Shown here: one piece after another, positions 41,725-51,700 of the stretch | Position numbering within the stretch: the first letter of the stretch is position 1 | Layout: each line of letters starts with the position of its first letter | NCBI GenBank assembly: GCA_017462345.1 | Contig: JAFTRI010000030.1 | Coordinates: 1 to 56,956, forward strand | Reading direction: 5' to 3' | DNA from: Muribaculaceae bacterium | GTDB taxonomy: Bacteria > Bacteroidota > Bacteroidia > Bacteroidales > Muribaculaceae | Length of the DNA stretch: 56,956 nt | The notes under the pieces: model-generated | What the model saw: the letters and a program-made list of their open reading frames with translations, nothing else | The model's database searches: none | What the model was told of the DNA's origin: nothing | Made by a program: the position numbers and the translations under genes

Positions 41725-42885
41725 TTAATCTTCAATAATCTTATTTCGGTTTCCATATATTCTGGCAATCCATAGGGCAAAGAATTTGTTGGTCAGAGAA
41801 TAAGTATTGTTGCTCTTAGTTATAATATCCTTCTCTAAAAGTTTTTTAGTCGCTGATTGGACGGAACTTGCCGAGGTTAGCCGGTGGCGTTTTACGAATT
41901 GTGCCGAAGTGATATTTTGCGATGTGCCATCCTTGGCGATGGCATACAGTACCTCCTTTTGTTTCTCCGAGATATTCGACAGGATTTCTTGATATAGAGT
42001 TTCGTTGGAATCGATGATGTAGTTTATTGCATTTTCAATTGTTGAACTGTCGCAAATGCCATGTTTTGGGGTGTCGGCAAACGATTCATTAAATGTCTTT
42101 TGGATGTAAAAAGTGTGTCCGTGGAATAGGTTGTATACCAGTTCGGCAGTTTTGGGTGATATGTTTTTATCTCCTTTTTTGAAATTTTCAACGATAAAAG
42201 GGATATAGATGTCCGCCGGAATCTCTTTTAGTTCAAGCATGTCGGTACTGTTGTAAAATGGCCGAGCCGACGAGGTGAACATCTCTTGCATAATATGTCG
42301 CTCGCTCCCGGCAAATACAAAATTGCAGTTCTGCAATTTTTGGATGTGCATACGCAATAGTGCCTCAATGTTTTTCTCGGGATATTTGGTAATCTGTTGG
42401 AACTCGTCGATTGCTACAATGCATCTTAAATCGGCATTGGCTAAATATTGAAAAATCTCTTCCAGTGTATATTCGGGGCGGGAGATGTCGCCTAATTCTA
42501 TGTTGAAAGAAGGCAGATTGGTTACAGGGTCGAAGCCGAACTTGCCATTTATTGATTTCATGGCTTGAATGAATGCAATTACCATTTTCTTGCTTCGGGG
42601 AAGTAATGCCTTGAAAATTTCTTGCCCTAAGATATATGTAAATTCTCTCAAACTTGAGGTGTGAAGAATGTCTATGAAAAAAGTGTAATAATTATTGCGT
42701 ATTTCAGGCTTGTCATAGCAAAATTGTATCAATCCGGTTTTCCCCATGCGTCGAGGGGAGATAAGCACCAGATTGTTCCCGTTTGTGATGGATTTGATCA
42801 GCCTTGCTGATTCATTTACTCGGTCGCAGAAATATTCAGGCTCAATTTTGCCTGTAACAATGAATGGATTAGGTCTGTTTGCCAT
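41725..42885 (-). CDS. AAA-type ATPase with C-terminal winged helix
   Basis: 386 residues from Met at 42885 (MANRPNPFIVTGKIEPEYFCDR); the frame runs upstream past the promoter, so the longer start is unlikely. Walker A is SPRRMGKT (Lys49), Walker B CIVAIDEFQQI (Asp160-Glu161), and NFVFAGSERHIM is a sensor-like segment. The last ~80 residues (KEVLYAIAKDGT, SAQFVKRHRLTSASSVQSATKKLLEKD) form a winged helix. This is the ATPase_2 (archaeal-type) family, widespread in several copies in Bacteroidetes, with no settled function. Its promoter holds a striking palindrome. Confidence 0.85.
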   Translation of the reverse strand: MANRPNPFIVTGKIEPEYFCDRVNESARLIKSITNGNNLVLISPRRMGKTGLIQFCYDKPEIRNNYYTFFIDILHTSSLREFTYILGQEIFKALLPRSKKMVIAFIQAMKSINGKFGFDPVTNLPSFNIELGDISRPEYTLEEIFQYLANADLRCIVAIDEFQQITKYPEKNIEALLRMHIQKLQNCNFVFAGSERHIMQEMFTSSARPFYNSTDMLELKEIPADIYIPFIVENFKKGDKNISPKTAELVYNLFHGHTFYIQKTFNESFADTPKHGICDSSTIENAINYIIDSNETLYQEILSNISEKQKEVLYAIAKDGTSQNITSAQFVKRHRLTSASSVQSATKKLLEKDIITKSNNTYSLTNKFFALWIARIYGNRNKIIED

Positions 42886-42905
42886 AATAAAATGCAATAA
42901 TATTG

Positions 42906-42937
42906 CAAATATAATAATCCGAATCGGATTATGCAAA
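42906..42937 (-). promoter_or_regulatory. Promoter with palindromic operator in the spacer
   Basis: On the minus strand TTTG (42937-42934), a 20-nt spacer, then TATATTTG (42913-42906), a perfect Bacteroidetes promoter. The spacer contains ATAATCCGAATCGGATTAT (42914-42932), an 8-bp perfect inverted repeat around AAT. A dimeric repressor bound there would block RNA polymerase. Confidence 0.72.
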
Positions 42938-42991
42938 TCAAATAATCTGCCTCGCGCTCTGTAGTAATGGGTATTGTTTAATGTAAAACGT

Positions 42992-44251
42992 TTATAAAAT
43001 TGTTTTTTTCGCCTGTTTCAGCTCTTGTATCAGCATGATTATTGCTGTGGTGGAGGCGCGGTCGATGACTCGGCTTCGATCTCCCGGAAAATGATATGTG
43101 CCGGATATGGTGGCGTCGGGCGTTTTTACCGCAATGCACACTGTACCTACCGGTTTCTCCGGCGTTCCTCCTTCGGGACCGGCTATGCCGGATGTTACGA
43201 TGGCACAATCGGTACCAATTGCGTCGCATGCTCCCGATGCCATCTCTTCGACTGTGGGTATGCTCACTGCTCCATGTCGGGCAAGTGTTTCGTCCTTTAC
43301 TCCTAAAATGCGGTGCTTCACTTCATTGCTGTAAGCCACTATGCCACCCGTAAATACTGCCGAACTTCCCGGTACGCTTGTGATTAGATGGGCAATGTTC
43401 CCGCCGGTACAGCTCTCGGCGGTAGATACGGTGAGGTTTAACCGGTTGAGGTGGTGTAGCAGTATCTCTTGTGGTGATAAATCTTCGTCGTGGAGGATGT
43501 CATTACCAAGCCGGTCGATAAGTTCGCTTTTAAACTTGTCGAGTTCGTTGTTGATAAAATGACTGTCGTGGTGTAAACCGTCGAGTCGCAGGCGTATAAG
43601 TCCCGGTTTCGGGAGGTATGCCAGATGCAGGTATGGAGGCAGGGAGTCTTCCCAGTCGGAAATGTCCATTGCCAGTTGTGATTCCGTGCGGTTTGTTACA
43701 AGAATTGTGCGGTGACCGATTGCAATGCCGGTGTGGAATTTTTCAAGAAGTTGTGGAAGTACAGCCTCCCTGAACATACGGCGTGTCTCAAAAGGGACTC
43801 CGGGCATTGCTACAAGAACTTTGCCGTCACGTTCAAACCACATCAGCGGTGCTGTCCCGACCTTATTCTGTATCACCCGACAGGAGGTCGGCACGATGGC
43901 TTGGGCTGCTGTGAGTCCGTTTAGTTTAAGCCCGCGTTTACGCACGACCTCTTTTACATTTTCGAGAGTCTCTGCATCTTCCTTTAGCTCACCGCCGAAA
44001 TATCGGCATAGTGTTCCCTTGGTTATGTCGTCTTTTGTTGGCCCGAGACCACCGGTGGTCAACACCACGTCGCTTGTGGCAAATGCCCTGTCGATGGCAC
44101 GCTTTATTTCTTCGGCATTGTCACCGATGATCTGTACGTCATTCACGTTCCAGCCCATCGGGTTTAACATGCGGGCAATATCTCCCGAGTTGGTATCTGT
44201 GACCTGCCCGATGAGCAGTTCATCCCCGATAGCGATGATAGAAGTTGTCAT
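42992..44251 (-). CDS. cinA: CinA-family protein (competence/damage-inducible, NMN deamidase)
   Basis: 419 residues from Met 44251 (MTTSIIAIGDELLIGQVTDTNS); 28 upstream residues in frame overlap tsaD and are not family-like. The N-terminal MoaB/MogA-like part (~1-170) has VVLTTGGLGPTKDDITK; the C-terminal CinA domain (~260-415) has TVSTAESCTGGNIAHLIT, GAVSIPTVEEMASGA and TSGIAGPEGGTPEKPVGTVCIAV. The C-terminal domain deamidates nicotinamide mononucleotide in NAD recycling; the N-terminal one can hydrolyse ADP-ribose. Starts 7 nt after tsaD. Confidence 0.93.
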   Translation of the reverse strand: MTTSIIAIGDELLIGQVTDTNSGDIARMLNPMGWNVNDVQIIGDNAEEIKRAIDRAFATSDVVLTTGGLGPTKDDITKGTLCRYFGGELKEDAETLENVKEVVRKRGLKLNGLTAAQAIVPTSCRVIQNKVGTAPLMWFERDGKVLVAMPGVPFETRRMFREAVLPQLLEKFHTGIAIGHRTILVTNRTESQLAMDISDWEDSLPPYLHLAYLPKPGLIRLRLDGLHHDSHFINNELDKFKSELIDRLGNDILHDEDLSPQEILLHHLNRLNLTVSTAESCTGGNIAHLITSVPGSSAVFTGGIVAYSNEVKHRILGVKDETLARHGAVSIPTVEEMASGACDAIGTDCAIVTSGIAGPEGGTPEKPVGTVCIAVKTPDATISGTYHFPGDRSRVIDRASTTAIIMLIQELKQAKKTIL

Positions 44252-44258
44252 TTTTTTC

Positions 44259-45275
44259 TTAGATTGTAACTCTTGCGTATGGGACGTCGTTGTAACTGCA
44301 GAATTTGCGGTCAAGAAATTTATAGTATCCGGCAATTGCTACCATGGCAGCGTTGTCGGTAGTAAAAGAACGGGCGGGGATAAATGCCTTGAGACCCCGT
44401 TCGTTGCAGAAGTCTGATATAGCTTGGCGCACTCCCGAATTGGCTGATACTCCACCCCCTGTTGCCACTGTCTTTACTCCGGTAATATCCACCGCTTTGC
44501 GCAGTTTGTCAAGCAGTATGGTGATAATCGTGTGCTGGAGTGAGGCCGCAAGGTCGGCTTTGTTCTTTTCGATAAAGTCGGGGTCGATCTTCTTGGCATC
44601 ACGCAGGGTGTATAGGAATGAGGTCTTTAATCCGCTGAAACTGTAGTCCAGTCCGGGAATGTGTGGACGGGCGAATTTGAACCGGGAGGCATCTCCTTCC
44701 GAGGCAAGACGGTCGATGTGCGGTCCTCCGGGGTAAGGCAGCCCCATAACCTTCGCGCATTTGTCAAAAGCCTCTCCGGCTGCATCATCTATTGTCTGTC
44801 CCAGCACTTCCATGTCATTATAGCCCTTTACAAGGATTATCTGGGAGTTCCCGCCTGAAATGAGCAGGCACAGGAAAGGGTATTCAGGCACTTCGTCGTC
44901 GGGATTGTTGCGTATGAAATGGGACAGGACATGTCCGTGCAAATGGTTGACATCCACCATCGGGATGTTCAGCCCGAGTGACAGTCCCTTGGCGAAGGAT
45001 GTGCCGACCAGCAAAGAGCCGAGCAATCCGGGACCGCGGGTGAATGCTACCGCACTGAGGTCGTGCCGGCCGATACCTGCACGTTTCAGGGCTGTGTCTA
45101 CAACAGGAACAATATTTTGCTGATGGGCCCGTGAGGCAAGCTCAGGAACGACTCCTCCGTACTCTTCATGTACCTTCTGGCTTGCGATTACGTTACTCAA
45201 CAGTAATCCGTCCTTGATTACTGCCGCTGATGTGTCGTCACATGACGATTCGATACCGAGTATTATTGTGCTCAT
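44259..45275 (-). CDS. tsaD: tRNA N6-adenosine threonylcarbamoyltransferase
   Basis: 338 residues: ILGIESSCDDTSAAVI, GGVVPELASRAHQQNIVPV with the two metal histidines (HEEY is upstream), VDVNHLHGHVLSH, LLISGGNSQIILV and DDAAGEAFDKCAKVMGLPYPGG. TsaD places the threonylcarbamoyl group on A37 of ANN-decoding tRNAs, with TsaB, TsaC and TsaE encoded elsewhere. In an operon-like run barrel protein-tsaD-cinA. Confidence 0.97.
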   Translation of the reverse strand: MSTIILGIESSCDDTSAAVIKDGLLLSNVIASQKVHEEYGGVVPELASRAHQQNIVPVVDTALKRAGIGRHDLSAVAFTRGPGLLGSLLVGTSFAKGLSLGLNIPMVDVNHLHGHVLSHFIRNNPDDEVPEYPFLCLLISGGNSQIILVKGYNDMEVLGQTIDDAAGEAFDKCAKVMGLPYPGGPHIDRLASEGDASRFKFARPHIPGLDYSFSGLKTSFLYTLRDAKKIDPDFIEKNKADLAASLQHTIITILLDKLRKAVDITGVKTVATGGGVSANSGVRQAISDFCNERGLKAFIPARSFTTDNAAMVAIAGYYKFLDRKFCSYNDVPYARVTI

Positions 45276-45299
45276 TGGGATAGCGATTGGATTTAATGG

Positions 45300-45803
45300 T
45301 TAGAATATATATCCGATACTTAGCGAGAACACCCCGCTGTCAAAGTCATCGATCCAACTGTATTTCCCTTCGGCCGATACCTTAAGGGTGGGGGTGGCAT
45401 ACCATTCCAGACCGCCACCGGCATTGAGCCCGAATTTGTTGGAACGTGTGGTTACGTCATCGGTGTTGTTGAGATCCGGCGATATGTGACGTATATTCCA
45501 GCATGAGTAGCTTATGCCGCCAATGGGGTATAGGTTTATTCCGGAAGTCCCGAGTGCAAACGGGAAGTGCATGTTGCAGTCAAATGCGAATGCGTCAACA
45601 TTGTTGCGCTTGAACATGTAGTCGATGTCCGGGGCGATTCTGATATGTTCGGAAAACCGGTATTGGAAGTAAATGCCTGCAACAGCCGATTCGGTACAGC
45701 TGTTGTAGCCGGCTCTGATTCCTGCGCTTTTTTCCCCGCGCTGGGCTGACAATGGAATCAGTGAACATAGAATGATGATAAACGTTAGGACTGTTCTTTT
45801 CAT
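45300..45803 (-). CDS. Small outer-membrane beta-barrel protein
   Basis: 167 residues with signal peptide MKRTVLTFIIILCSLIPLSAQ. Alternating strands (SAGIRAGYNSC, AGIYFQYRFSEHIRIAPDIDYMF, LYPIGGISYSCW, LNAGGGLEWYATPTLKVSAEGKYSW) ending in SLSIGYIF with a terminal Phe predict an eight-strand OmpA/OmpX-like barrel. Function unknown. Its 5' leader consists almost entirely of an 11-bp hairpin. tsaD starts 24 nt downstream. Confidence 0.85.
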   Translation of the reverse strand: MKRTVLTFIIILCSLIPLSAQRGEKSAGIRAGYNSCTESAVAGIYFQYRFSEHIRIAPDIDYMFKRNNVDAFAFDCNMHFPFALGTSGINLYPIGGISYSCWNIRHISPDLNNTDDVTTRSNKFGLNAGGGLEWYATPTLKVSAEGKYSWIDDFDSGVFSLSIGYIF

Positions 45804-45807
45804 ACCT

Positions 45808-45850
45808 GTATTAAGAAATTGGGGTTTCTTAATACAAACTTACAAATTTA
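45808..45850 (-). promoter_or_regulatory. -7 box and 5' leader hairpin of the barrel gene
   Basis: On the minus strand TAAATTTG (45850-45843) is a perfect -7 box. Transcription should begin ~45838-45836, just where a perfect 11-bp stem starts: GTATTAAGAAA / TTTCTTAATAC (45835-45825 with 45818-45808), loop CCCCAA. The stem ends 4 nt before the ATG at 45803. Confidence 0.65.
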
Positions 45851-45891
45851 TATCAGAATATTGTTTACCGTTGTGGCGAAAAAACGTGACA

Positions 45892-46704
45892 TCAGTCGGG
45901 AATGCCGAGCACTTTTTTGCCGAGCGGGGTAAGGCAGTTGCCTATAGTGTGGGGATAGACAGTCACTTCCACCATCCCTAATGCGTATGGTCCGGCCTCG
46001 TAAGGCTGGTACACGAATGTTATCGATTGTCCGGAAATGTAGAAGTTCCGGTAATGGATTATCCCTTCAGTATCGAGCATCCCGCTGTCCTTGTATTTGG
46101 ATGCGGCTTCATCCCTTATGACGGAAATAATCTCCTCTTTATCTCCCGGAACGAGTATGTCATCAGCTGTCAATACCTTGCCCGATGGGATATGGTAGTT
46201 GACGAATGTCGAGCCATACATGCCGTGTGCCGCGTGGAAATAGTAGCGGTAATAGTCGGCACGGAACGTAAGGATGACGGGTGTCAGCCTGAAAACATAT
46301 CCTGATGTCGACAGGAATCCCGAATTTTGGTAATTTACGGCTGAAGATGGTATTTCCTTTACAGCCGACTCCTCTATTCCTGACGGTGATTCGAGAAAGT
46401 GCTCCGTAGCTTCGGCAAGGGACGGATTTTTGGCCCACAAGGTCTTTGATATGACACTGTCCTGTAATTCCCTGATGTCATGGTTGAATACCCGTTCGGG
46501 AAATACGATGGAATAGGATGTTACGGCATATACCGGATGACCGTATTCTTTCGTGAGATCAACCAGCTCGTAGTAAGAGGTGTCGGACAGGGTGGAGAAT
46601 GAAATCATGTCGTTGCCGGTATCGGATGACGGCACGTCGTTGGTGCATCCGGTTATGGCTGATAGTGCCACAGGTATTGAAAGGAAAATGACATTTGTTC
46701 TCAT
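45892..46704 (-). CDS. DUF3298 (RsiV-like) lipoprotein
   Basis: 270 residues from Met 46704 (MRTNVIFLSIPVALSAITGC), a lipoprotein signal with lipobox AITGC. The frame extends 15 residues upstream without signal character. The body has the DUF4163/DUF3298 pattern: YRYYFHAAHGMYGSTFVNYHIPSGKVLTADDIL, then FYISGQSITFVYQPYEAGPYALGMVEVTVYP near the end. Related domains occur in RsiV anti-sigma factors and lysozyme-binding proteins, but no transmembrane or sigma-binding part is present here. Function unknown. Divergent from nadE. Confidence 0.8.
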   Translation of the reverse strand: MRTNVIFLSIPVALSAITGCTNDVPSSDTGNDMISFSTLSDTSYYELVDLTKEYGHPVYAVTSYSIVFPERVFNHDIRELQDSVISKTLWAKNPSLAEATEHFLESPSGIEESAVKEIPSSAVNYQNSGFLSTSGYVFRLTPVILTFRADYYRYYFHAAHGMYGSTFVNYHIPSGKVLTADDILVPGDKEEIISVIRDEAASKYKDSGMLDTEGIIHYRNFYISGQSITFVYQPYEAGPYALGMVEVTVYPHTIGNCLTPLGKKVLGIPD

Positions 46705-46793
46705 AGCGTATTGTTTTGCGGTGTACTCTGATTGTAAACAAGTGAACAACTCATTTTGTTAAGGCGATAACTGTTTGTTTTCTGATTTTTGGT

Positions 46794-46801
46794 TAAATTT
46801 G
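46794..46801 (+). promoter_or_regulatory. -7 box for nadE
   Basis: TAAATTTG, perfect match, 26 nt before ATG 46828. A TTTG at 46774 gives only a 16-nt spacer, shorter than usual. Confidence 0.55.
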
Positions 46802-46827
46802 TGCCGATACAATTGTATGATATTCTT

Positions 46828-48759
46828 ATGAAGACCGGATATTTGAGAGTGGCATCGGCTGTACCGCCTATGAATGTGGCCGATTGCGGATTTAATACGC
46901 GTAGCATTATTGCAGTTTCCGATGAACTTGCCGCAAAGAAAGTGAAAGTGGCGGTGTTTCCGGAAATGTCTGTGACCGGATATACTTGTGCCGACCTTTT
47001 CCATTCGTCGTTGTTGCTCGAAAGCGTGCATGGTTGTCTGGCAGAAATTGCCGCTGCTTCTGAACGTTGGGACATGTTGGCTATTGTGGGTGCTCCGGTG
47101 TCGGATAACGGTGCTTTATACAATTGTGCCGTGGTAATAGGCGGCGGGCGTGTCATAGCTGCTGTCCCGAAGACTTATATCCCCAATTACAACGAGTTCT
47201 ATGAAAAACGTTGGTGGGTGTCGGGACACGGTATCGATCGTGAAGTGACAATCGGAGGGTATGTAGTTCCGATGAGTTGTAACCTGATGGTTGATGTATG
47301 CGGCGTGAAGATAGGGATGGAGATATGTGAGGATCTGTGGGCTGTGATTCCGCCGTCAAGCCGTCTGTCAATGGCCGGCGCGCATGTCATTTTCAACTTG
47401 TCGGCATCCAATGATCTGATCGGGAAATATGATTATCTCACGGGGCTTGTAAAGCGGCAGTCGGCCGGGTGTATTTCAGGCTATGTGTATTCTGGAGCTG
47501 GATATGGGGAGTCTTCTACCGATCTTGTCTTTGACGGGAAAGCGATTATAGCCGAGAATGGGCGGGTGCTGGAAGCGAAGGAACGGTGGGATAACGGTTG
47601 CCATTATGTTGTTGCCGATATTGATGTGGAGGCAATTGTCCGGGATCGTATGCACTCCGGTTCGTTCAGCGATTGTGCCGTAAATGAAGTCACATCGCGG
47701 TATCGTGTCGTTGATGGAGGAATTGCCGAAGACGGCAGTGCCGACGATAGTCTATATCGTGTGGTGGAGCCGCATCCGTTCGTGCCTGCCGATGATAATG
47801 ATGTCGATAACCGTTGTGGTGAGATTATCAATATACAGGTTGCCGGACTGGCTCGCAGACTTGATTTTACCCGGACAAAATCGCTGGTTGTAGGCATTTC
47901 CGGCGGATTGGACTCCACGTTGGCGTTGCTTGTGGCTGTACGCACATTCGATCGCCTCGGGCTTGACCGTAAGGGAATTGTCGGTGTTACGATGCCGGGG
48001 TTCGGTACAACGGGGCGTACCTATAATAATGCTGTCACTCTGATGCGTTCGCTTGGCGTCTCGGTTCGTGAAATCTCGATTGTCCCTGCTGTGACCGGGC
48101 ATTTTGCCGATATAGGGCACGATGCGTCGGTTCATGATGTCACATACGAGAACGCTCAGGCTCGTGAACGTACGCAATTGCTGATGGATATTGCCAATCA
48201 GACAGGTGGAATGGTACTTGGTACGGGCGACCTGTCGGAATTGGCGTTGGGATGGGCTACATATAATGGAGATCACATGTCGATGTATGGGGTTAATGCA
48301 GGTATCCCGAAGACATTGGTGAAATATCTTGTGAAATGGTTCGCATCACGTTCCGCAGATGCCTGTGAGCGTGAGTCATTGGCTGATATTATCGATACTC
48401 CCATAAGTCCCGAACTGATCCCTGCCGACGAACAGGGGAATATCAGGCAAAGGACCGAGGATCTTGTGGGCCCGTATGAGCTGCATGACTTTATCCTGTA
48501 CTATCTCCTGCGATACGGGTTTGGACCGCACCGTATCTTCTTCCTCGCTTGCCATGCTTTTGCCGGTGTATATGACAAGGACACCATAAGGCATTGGATG
48601 ACGGTTTTCTTCCGCCGTTTCTTTAGCCAGCAGTTCAAGCGGTCATGTCTGCCTGATGGCCCGAAAGTGGGGAGCGTGTGCCTGTCACCGCGTGGCGACT
48701 GGCGTATGCCCTCTGACGCTTCAGCGGCACTGTGGATCGAACAGTGCGGTAATCTGTAA
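46828..48759 (+). CDS. nadE: Glutamine-dependent NAD(+) synthetase
   Basis: 643 residues from ATG 46828 (MKTGYLRVASAVPPMNVADC); the longer frame from 46789 begins upstream of the -7 box. The N-terminal nitrilase-type glutaminase has Glu46 (FPEMSVTGY), Lys115 (VPKTYIPNYNEF) and Cys167 (GMEICEDLW). The C-terminal synthetase has the PP-loop GISGGLDSTLALL and GTGDLSELALGWATYNGDHMSMYGVNAG. It makes NAD from nicotinate adenine dinucleotide using glutamine as ammonia source. Convergent with tamB (14 nt between stops). Confidence 0.95.
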   Translation: MKTGYLRVASAVPPMNVADCGFNTRSIIAVSDELAAKKVKVAVFPEMSVTGYTCADLFHSSLLLESVHGCLAEIAAASERWDMLAIVGAPVSDNGALYNCAVVIGGGRVIAAVPKTYIPNYNEFYEKRWWVSGHGIDREVTIGGYVVPMSCNLMVDVCGVKIGMEICEDLWAVIPPSSRLSMAGAHVIFNLSASNDLIGKYDYLTGLVKRQSAGCISGYVYSGAGYGESSTDLVFDGKAIIAENGRVLEAKERWDNGCHYVVADIDVEAIVRDRMHSGSFSDCAVNEVTSRYRVVDGGIAEDGSADDSLYRVVEPHPFVPADDNDVDNRCGEIINIQVAGLARRLDFTRTKSLVVGISGGLDSTLALLVAVRTFDRLGLDRKGIVGVTMPGFGTTGRTYNNAVTLMRSLGVSVREISIVPAVTGHFADIGHDASVHDVTYENAQARERTQLLMDIANQTGGMVLGTGDLSELALGWATYNGDHMSMYGVNAGIPKTLVKYLVKWFASRSADACERESLADIIDTPISPELIPADEQGNIRQRTEDLVGPYELHDFILYYLLRYGFGPHRIFFLACHAFAGVYDKDTIRHWMTVFFRRFFSQQFKRSCLPDGPKVGSVCLSPRGDWRMPSDASAALWIEQCGNL

Positions 48760-48773
48760 TAATTGCCTGATGC

Positions 48774-51700
48774 TTATCGGATAACGGTGCTGTCTGCCGG
48801 TACTGCGGGTGTGTCGACTGCTGTGGAGTCTCCGGATGACGTTGTCTTTTTCTTGCGACGGTATGGGTCTAGAAAAGAGAAGATATTGTCGAAATTACGT
48901 TTATACACAATGCCCACACCCTGGGTTGTTGAGGCTGTTTTCAGGTAGTAGTTCTGGTCGTTGTAACGGTTGTAGGCTTTAAGCCGCAGATGTCCTGAAT
49001 TGCTCAACAGGTATTCGATGTCGAAATCGCCAATGAAAGTGTTGTTGTTCAATGTCTTGTCTCTGTATCCGAAGTTCCCGTTGAATAACAGGCGGTTGTT
49101 GAGCAGGGTACTTGATAGTGCGAGATCGACTTCCATGTCCGAGAAGTCTCCGCGGTCACTGCGGAAATTCGGTGCAATGCTCCAATTGTCGCTTAGTTGT
49201 CCCAGTATGCTGCTCAATTGGGAGGATATTGTCGAGGATGCGACCGACACGAGTTCGCTACCCTTGGTGGTTGATGCCATGTATTCGGGCGTGTAGAAAC
49301 GGTTGAGGGCAAGCAGATAGATTATCTGACGGTTCATCATGTCCTCTGTGCTTATGATGCTTTTTACTTTACGGTTCGTTTCCTTGGAGACTGTCGGCAG
49401 GTCGATGTCAAAGTTGATGTCGGGCTGCCTCATATCCCCGTTCACTTTCAGTATGGCATGTACCGGGACATTGGTGCGGTTGACATCTTTGTCCTGTAGG
49501 AACGACTCGTCAAGATCGGTTATGTTGGCGTTGACCGAGTATATGGCATCGATGTCAAGTTGTGCCGCGTAGGGATCGCCTCTGAAAGCAATTGAACTGC
49601 CGTTGATAATGCTGAATTCCTTGATGATGATGTCCTGTAGGGTGAAATTGTAGTTGCCCCGTTCAAGGGTATATGTACCGAACATCTTCAGCTCCTCGTT
49701 GGCCGAGTCATATTCCATGCGTAAGGTCCCTGAGCCGTTGGCGCGTATGCGGTCTCCTCCTATCGGGTCCATTACCAATATCATTTGGGCGTTGGGAGTG
49801 ACATCGACCTGAATGTCCATCTTGTACACCGAGGAACTTTCGTTCTGGGTGGAGGCTATGCGTGCTTCAAGCTGTTTGATAATATCGGGGACAGTGTCTT
49901 GCGTGGCATCGGTTTGGACAATCGGTTTCAATGAATCCTTGTCGCGGAATGTCAGGAATGAGTATTCGTTTGCTTCCTCTGCATCCGACAGGACAAATGT
50001 GAATATCGACTGTGGTGCGGTTGACATGGTTACATTTATGCCGACATGACCGGGCCGGCCCGTGACAAATGCTGAGCCGTAACCGAAAATACGTCCGAAC
50101 CAGATGGGGCTCATCTTTTCGGTAACATCGTAACACAGGAGGTTGGATGCGTCGGTTATGGCAAACTCAAATTTCGGGCGTTTGAAACATTCATGGGTCA
50201 GCCATCCGCTGAGCATTGCTCTGTTGCCGTAAATATCCTTTAGTTCGACGTTGTTGAATGTGATATGTCCGGGTGTGAGGTGTACCGAGTCGCTTGCGTG
50301 ATAATAGGTATTGGTGAAATCGAGTTTCAGTTTAAGGTCTTCGGCATATATGTCTCCGGTCATGTCGATGTACTTGAAGTTACCCCACAAGCGGGCTTTT
50401 CCCGATGCCATTCCGCTGATGTCGGATGTGAACGCCTGCATGAATGGCTTCATGAACTGGATGTTTATCTTGTCGGCATCGAAATTAAAGTCAAGTGAGT
50501 CATTGAGAGGGAATATGGCACCGTTGATTCGTGACCGGTGTCCGTTGGCTTGGCTTATGTCGGCATCGATTGTTACTGCTTCCTCTTCAGGTCTCCATTG
50601 GCTCTTTATTACCGCGTCGCCGAGGACTCCATGGTTATAGCTCAGGTTCTTGACTTCCAGACCCGGTGTCATGGCGTGTGGGGTTTTGGAAAATATGTCT
50701 GAGGCATAGAATGTGCCTGTTGCAGTACCTCCGAATGTTACGTTTCCTATTGCAAGGGTTTCGAATACGTAGTCAAGGTCGATATTCTGTAATTTGAGAC
50801 ACAGGCTGTCGGCAGCATTCTGTGATGCAGTTCCCGACAGTGTGATGTACTGGTTGTCGCGACGGGCATCGAATCCGTCGACAGATATATATTTCCCGGC
50901 TATATCTATGTCGATTTTTGCTGGACTTATTGTCCATGTCGTATCGTTGAAAATCACCATGCTCGGGTTTATGTCTATTCCGGTCGCCAGGTTGCTCTCC
51001 TCGTCACGGCTGAATGCAGTAGAGAAGTTTATGTCACCCTTGAATGTCCGTTCTCGTTGTACTGTCCACGATATGTCGCTGTCGATACGGTCATTGTGAC
51101 CGTTACAGTCGATGAGCATTGTCATCGGCCCTTTCTTGGTGGGAAGTACCGATGTTGCATATAGTTGGCATTGTTCATTAAGCCCGTCGACGTTAAAGTG
51201 TAGCGAGGTGTTTTTTATCAGTTTGTTTTTTTGCTGTATATATGGGGCGTTTATGTTGAAACTGAGGCAGTGGGCGGTGTGGCTCATGGCTCCGCTTATT
51301 GTGATGGGGTATATTATGTTCACCGGTGTGTTGAAGAATTTGCCAAGTTGTTCATTGTCCTTCAGTGTGAAATTATAGGTGAAGTCGTTTGAGCGGGAGA
51401 CGGATTCATCGGTGAGGGTTTTGTGCAGATGCTCGAGTTCTTTTGAATCGCTTGCCATTAGTACAGGAAAGACATGTGACATTATATCTCTGATTGCGGG
51501 GGCTATGGTTGCGGTATTGTAACTCCCTTCCACTCGCCCGTCGATGACATCTGATTCTATTGACAGGTATTGCGGCAGCGACGTGTTGTCGGTCTCGATG
51601 GATATTCCGTCAAATATCAGCCCTACGTTCTCGTTATTGATGTATTTGATTCCTGTTATTGTACATTGTCCGTTGGTGTAGTCGGGGCTGTTGCCGGTGA

